26,345 nucleotides of DNA, taken from the NCBI RefSeq assembly GCF_036311985.1, contig NZ_JAZDCJ010000067.1. One strand, written 5' to 3'. Origin of the DNA: JAZDCJ01 sp036311985. GTDB taxonomy: Bacteria > Actinomycetota > Actinomycetes > Actinomycetales > Micrococcaceae. Under the pieces are notes generated by a model. That model was not told the DNA's origin. It did not search any database and was given only the letters and a program-made list of their open reading frames with translations. This document shows, piece by piece, positions 23,416 to 26,345 of the stretch. The first letter of the stretch is position 1; each line of letters starts with the position of its first letter. Position numbers and translations under genes: made by a program.

Positions 23416-23515
23416 GGTGCGGGGTTCCTTTGTTTGCTGCCTCCGCGGGTCGCGGACGCACCTTCCATTTTCGCATGCCCGGCGCCGGCGTCCGGCCGGG
23501 CCCCTCCCGCCGGGG

Positions 23516-24190
23516 TCAGAGGGCCGCGCCGCGGCCGGCGACGATGCCGAGGACGGTCCGGACGGTCTGCTCGAAGTCCAGATCGGAGGAGTCAAGGGTC
23601 ACGACGCCGTCGGAGGCCGTGGTGAAGTCCACGACCGTGGCGTCCTTGGCGTCGCGGGCCAGGACCTGCCGCTCGAGGTCGGCGGCGGACTGCGTGCCGC
23701 CGAGCTGGAGGCCGCGCCGGCGCAGGCGCGCCTCTTCGCTCGCGGTGAGCAGGATGCGGGCCTCGGCCTGGGGTGCGACGACGGTCGTGATGTCCCGGCC
23801 CTCGGCCACGACGCGCGCGTGGGCCGCGATGAGCCCGCGCTGGCGCCGGACCAGTTCGGCGCGGGCGTCCAGGTTGGTGGCGACCGCGGAGACCGCCTCG
23901 GAGACCCGTGGTTCGCGGATGGCGGCGGTGACGTCGGTGCCGTGGATGAGCACGCGTTCGACGTCTGGATCCGTGCTGATGTCCAGGTCCGCTGCCTCGA
24001 CTGCCGCCGCGACCGCGGCGGCGTCCGCGAGGTCGGTCCCGGCGTCCAGGCAGTGCCACGTCACCGCACGGTACATCGCGCCCGTGTCCAGGTAGGCGGC
24101 GCCGAGCCGGCGGGCCGCCTCCTTCGCCACGGAGGACTTTCCGCTGCCCGAAGGGCCGTCGATGGCGACGACGAGCTTCTCCACGATCAC
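23516..24190 (-). CDS. cmk: Cytidylate kinase
   Basis: The protein has 224 residues, the usual length. It phosphorylates CMP and dCMP with ATP. The P-loop GPSGSGKSS lies at residues 12-20, followed by YLDTGAMYRAVTW, the conserved substrate-site motif, and VAEGRDITTVVAPQAEARIL, the Cmk GRDIGT-like region. In this copy the motif reads GRDITTVV instead of GRDIGTVV, a small deviation. The GTG start at 24190 overlaps the tyrA stop in GTGA, so the two are coupled. A 100-base gap separates it from der, which may have its own promoter. Confidence 0.95.
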   Translation of the reverse strand: MIVEKLVVAIDGPSGSGKSSVAKEAARRLGAAYLDTGAMYRAVTWHCLDAGTDLADAAAVAAAVEAADLDISTDPDVERVLIHGTDVTAAIREPRVSEAVSAVATNLDARAELVRRQRGLIAAHARVVAEGRDITTVVAPQAEARILLTASEEARLRRRGLQLGGTQSAADLERQVLARDAKDATVVDFTTASDGVVTLDSSDLDFEQTVRTVLGIVAGRGAAL

Positions 24191-25287
24191 TGCACCACCT
24201 TCCAGTCGAGCCCGGTCAGGACCTCGACGAGTTCATTGCTCCGTCCGGGCAGGACGGAGAGCTCCACCATGCCGACCTGGTGTCCCGCCGAGTGGTCCAT
24301 GCGCAGGTCCTCGACGTTGATGCCGGCCGTGCCGACGTCGGCCAGGAGCCGGGCGATCTGTCCCGGCTTGTCGTCCACGATGACCGTGACGACGGCGAAC
24401 GCGTGCGGCGGGGACCCGTGCTTGCCCGGAATCCGGGCCTGCCCGGCGTTCCCCTCCCCCATCAGCTCCGCCAGGTCCAGGAGCGAGCCGGGCGCGTCCG
24501 GGTGCTCCAGGGTGTTGATGAGCCGGTTCAGGTCCTCGCGCAGGCCGTGCAGGATGGCGACGATCCGAGGCGCGTTGTGGCTCAGGATCTGGATCCACAG
24601 CCGCGGGTCCGAGGCCGCGATGCGGGTCGTGTCGCGCAGCCCGTTCCCGGCCAGGGCCAGGGTGTGGTCCGGGGCGTTGAGGAGCCGGGAGGCCAGGAGG
24701 GAGGCCGCGAGCTGCGGGAAGTGGGAGACGAGTGCGACGGCGGCGTCGTGCTCGCCCGCGTCGAGCCGGACGACGCTCGCGCCGAGGTCGATCGCGAGGG
24801 ACTCGGCCGCCTTGACCGCGCCGGGGTCCGATCCCCCGTGCGCGCAGACCACCCAGGGCATCGCCGTGAAGAGCTCGCCGCGCGCGGCGGCGGGACCGGA
24901 CTTCTCCCGCCCGGCCATGGGGTGCGTTCCGACGTAGCGCGCGAGCTCGGAGCGGCCCAGGCGGGTGTCGGCCCGGAGCGCGGCGAGGACGGAGGACTTC
25001 ACGCTCGCGATGTCCACCACGACGGCCTCCCGGTGGCGCAGGAGCGCCTCGGCGACGACGGCCGCCGTGACGTCCGGGGGCGCGGCGACGACGACGAGCC
25101 GCGGCTCGGGATCCCCGGGCGCGGCGATGCGGCCCGCGCCGATGTCCTGTGCCACGGCCTGCGCGGTCGGGGAGGTGTCCGAGAGCAGCACCTCGAGGCC
25201 CCGGCGGCTCAGCCCCAGCCCGACGCTGGCGCCGAGCAGTCCCGTGCCGACGACGAGGACGGGCCCGGTCACGTGGTTCGGGGACAC
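24187..25287 (-). CDS. tyrA: Prephenate dehydrogenase with C-terminal ACT domain
   Basis: The protein has 366 residues. It oxidatively decarboxylates prephenate to 4-hydroxyphenylpyruvate with NAD(P)+ in tyrosine synthesis. The nucleotide-binding motif GTGLLG begins at residue 14. The prephenate-binding region includes VGTHPMAGREKSGP and SHFPQLAASLLA, both conserved in TyrA. Residues about 293-366 form an ACT domain (AVVTVIVDDKPGQIARLLAD), the probable site of feedback control by tyrosine. The start is a GTG at 25287, three bases after the rluB stop, and no strong Shine-Dalgarno lies before it, so coupling to rluB translation is likely. Confidence 0.93.
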   Translation of the reverse strand: MSPNHVTGPVLVVGTGLLGASVGLGLSRRGLEVLLSDTSPTAQAVAQDIGAGRIAAPGDPEPRLVVVAAPPDVTAAVVAEALLRHREAVVVDIASVKSSVLAALRADTRLGRSELARYVGTHPMAGREKSGPAAARGELFTAMPWVVCAHGGSDPGAVKAAESLAIDLGASVVRLDAGEHDAAVALVSHFPQLAASLLASRLLNAPDHTLALAGNGLRDTTRIAASDPRLWIQILSHNAPRIVAILHGLREDLNRLINTLEHPDAPGSLLDLAELMGEGNAGQARIPGKHGSPPHAFAVVTVIVDDKPGQIARLLADVGTAGINVEDLRMDHSAGHQVGMVELSVLPGRSNELVEVLTGLDWKVVQ

Positions 25288-25290
25288 GTG

Positions 25291-26345
25291 CTACAGCCCC
25301 ACGGCGGCGAGCAGGTGGCCGACTTCCTGGTGCCCGAGCGGGCGGATGGTGCCCTGCTTCTGGTCGCCGAGGCGGATGGGACCGAGCTGGACGCGGACGA
25401 GACGCTTGACGGGGTGGCCGACGGCGTCGAAGAGGCGCCGGACGATCCGGTTGCGTCCGGAGTGCAGCACGACCTCGACGAGCAGCTTGCCCGGCGTCGA
25501 ATCGACGAGCTTGAAGGAGTCGACGTTGGCCCAGCCGTCCTCCAGCTGGAGGCCCTCCTTCATCTGCGCCCCGACGCCCTGGGCCATGGGCCCGGGGACC
25601 TGGACCAGGTAGGTCTTGGGGATCTCGTAGGACGGATGCGTGAGCCGGTTGGCGAGCTCTCCGTCGTTGGTCAGCAGGAGCAGGCCCTCGGTGTTGACGT
25701 CGAGGCGGCCGACGTGGAAGAGGCGTTCGCCCTTCTTCTTGAGGTAGTCGGAGACGCACGGGCGGCCCTCGGGGTCCTCCATGGTGGAGACGACGCCGCG
25801 GGGCTTGTTGAAGACGAAGTACTTGAGCGTCTCGTTGAGCTGGATGCGCATGCCGTCGACGTGGATCACGACCGTCTCCGGATCCACGCGCAGCCCGAGC
25901 TCGGTCACGATCGCGCCGTCGACCTCGACGCGGCCCTGCGCGATCATCTCCTCGCTGACGCGCCGCGAGGCCACCCCGGCGTTCGCCAGGACCTTCTGCA
26001 GGCGGACGCCCTCGAGCTCGGAGGTCCCGCCGCGCGGGGCGGCGGCCGGCTTCTGGGCGGGACGGGGGCGCTGCTTCACGGGACCGAGGTTGCGGCCGAA
26101 GCGCTCGTTGCCGTACGGCCGCGGCCCCTTGCCGGAGGGTGCCCCGCCCTTGCCGCCGGCGCCCTTCGCGCCGGCCCCCTTGCCGCCGGCGCCCTTCTGC
26201 CCCGCTCCGGAGGACGCGCCGCCGGCGCCGGGGCGTCCCTGCGCGGAGCCCGACCGGCCGGCCGCGGCGGGCCCTCCGCGGCCGGTGCCCTGGCCCTTGC
26301 CGGAGCCGGACTGGCCGCGCTGCGGCTGGCCCGAGCGGCGGGGTT
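25291..26345 (-). CDS. rluB: 23S rRNA pseudouridine synthase RluB, 5' end outside the window
   Basis: The frame is open from the stop at 25291 to the right edge (351 codons). The enzyme domain begins with an S4 RNA-binding motif (VRLQKVLANAGVASRR), and the catalytic aspartate lies in GRLDVNTEG; NKPRGVVST and RNRIVRRLFDAVGHPVKRL are further family motifs. RluB modifies U2605 of 23S rRNA (E. coli numbering). A GTG at 26079 would give a normal 262-residue enzyme, but the frame continues upstream in a Gly/Lys/Pro-rich, basic, low-complexity tail (KGAGGKGAG units, then GPRPYGNERFGRNLG), as in other actinobacterial RluB proteins, so the true start is probably beyond 26345. It leads the series rluB-tyrA-cmk-der. 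Confidence 0.9.
   Translation of the reverse strand, partial: PRRSGQPQRGQSGSGKGQGTGRGGPAAAGRSGSAQGRPGAGGASSGAGQKGAGGKGAGAKGAGGKGGAPSGKGPRPYGNERFGRNLGPVKQRPRPAQKPAAAPRGGTSELEGVRLQKVLANAGVASRRVSEEMIAQGRVEVDGAIVTELGLRVDPETVVIHVDGMRIQLNETLKYFVFNKPRGVVSTMEDPEGRPCVSDYLKKKGERLFHVGRLDVNTEGLLLLTNDGELANRLTHPSYEIPKTYLVQVPGPMAQGVGAQMKEGLQLEDGWANVDSFKLVDSTPGKLLVEVVLHSGRNRIVRRLFDAVGHPVKRLVRVQLGPIRLGDQKQGTIRPLGHQEVGHLLAAVGL

Noticed and set aside
21883..23625. 580-codon + frame opposite der
   Set aside because: It is the mirror of der, whose two GTP-binding domains are unmistakable.

Overview
The window is about 68% GC, has dense actinobacterial gene packing with GTG starts and overlapping stop/start codons, and carries the rluB-tyrA-cmk-der order typical of Actinobacteria (probably Micrococcaceae or a relative; the family is inferred, not proven). 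It divides into an accessory block (1 to about 21,636) and a chromosomal housekeeping block (about 21,636 to 26,345).

The accessory block is most of an integrative and conjugative element (ICE). Its right end abuts the 3' end of a tRNA-Pro(GGG) gene, next to a tyrosine integrase, a small excisionase-like HTH protein and a noncoding stretch with repeats that look like integrase arm sites. Its left end is not visible. Reading left to right: an IS21-family insertion (istA runs off the left edge) has entered the 5' end of an AraC-type regulator; then a long co-oriented operon begins with an ArdC-like antirestriction protein and a prim-pol primase, followed by a DUF2637-type membrane/HTH protein, two proteins of unknown function and a ParB-like protein. 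The type IV secretion genes follow: a single-pass VirB8-position protein, a bifunctional lytic transglycosylase/M23 wall hydrolase, two small pilin-like membrane proteins flanking a reversed NUDIX gene, a TrbL/VirB6 channel protein, an SCO6880-type protein that looks like PrgI plus the N-terminal half of VirB4, a protein of unknown function, the ATPase half of VirB4, a small unknown protein and a VirD4/TraG coupling protein. An SSB-like protein, a DUF4913 protein, the excisionase-like protein and the integrase close the element. No relaxase is visible; it may lie left of the window.

The chromosomal block is transcribed leftward: rluB (open at the right edge), tyrA, cmk, der, then a tRNA-Pro locus that holds one complete tRNA and, between it and der, the 5' half only of a second tRNA-Pro.

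The points most worth a second look are the split VirB4, the broken tandem tRNA-Pro at the attachment site, the candidate integrase arm repeats, the NUDIX gene lodged between duplicated pilin-like genes, and a GTGCACCT-containing motif recurring in gaps of the transfer operon.
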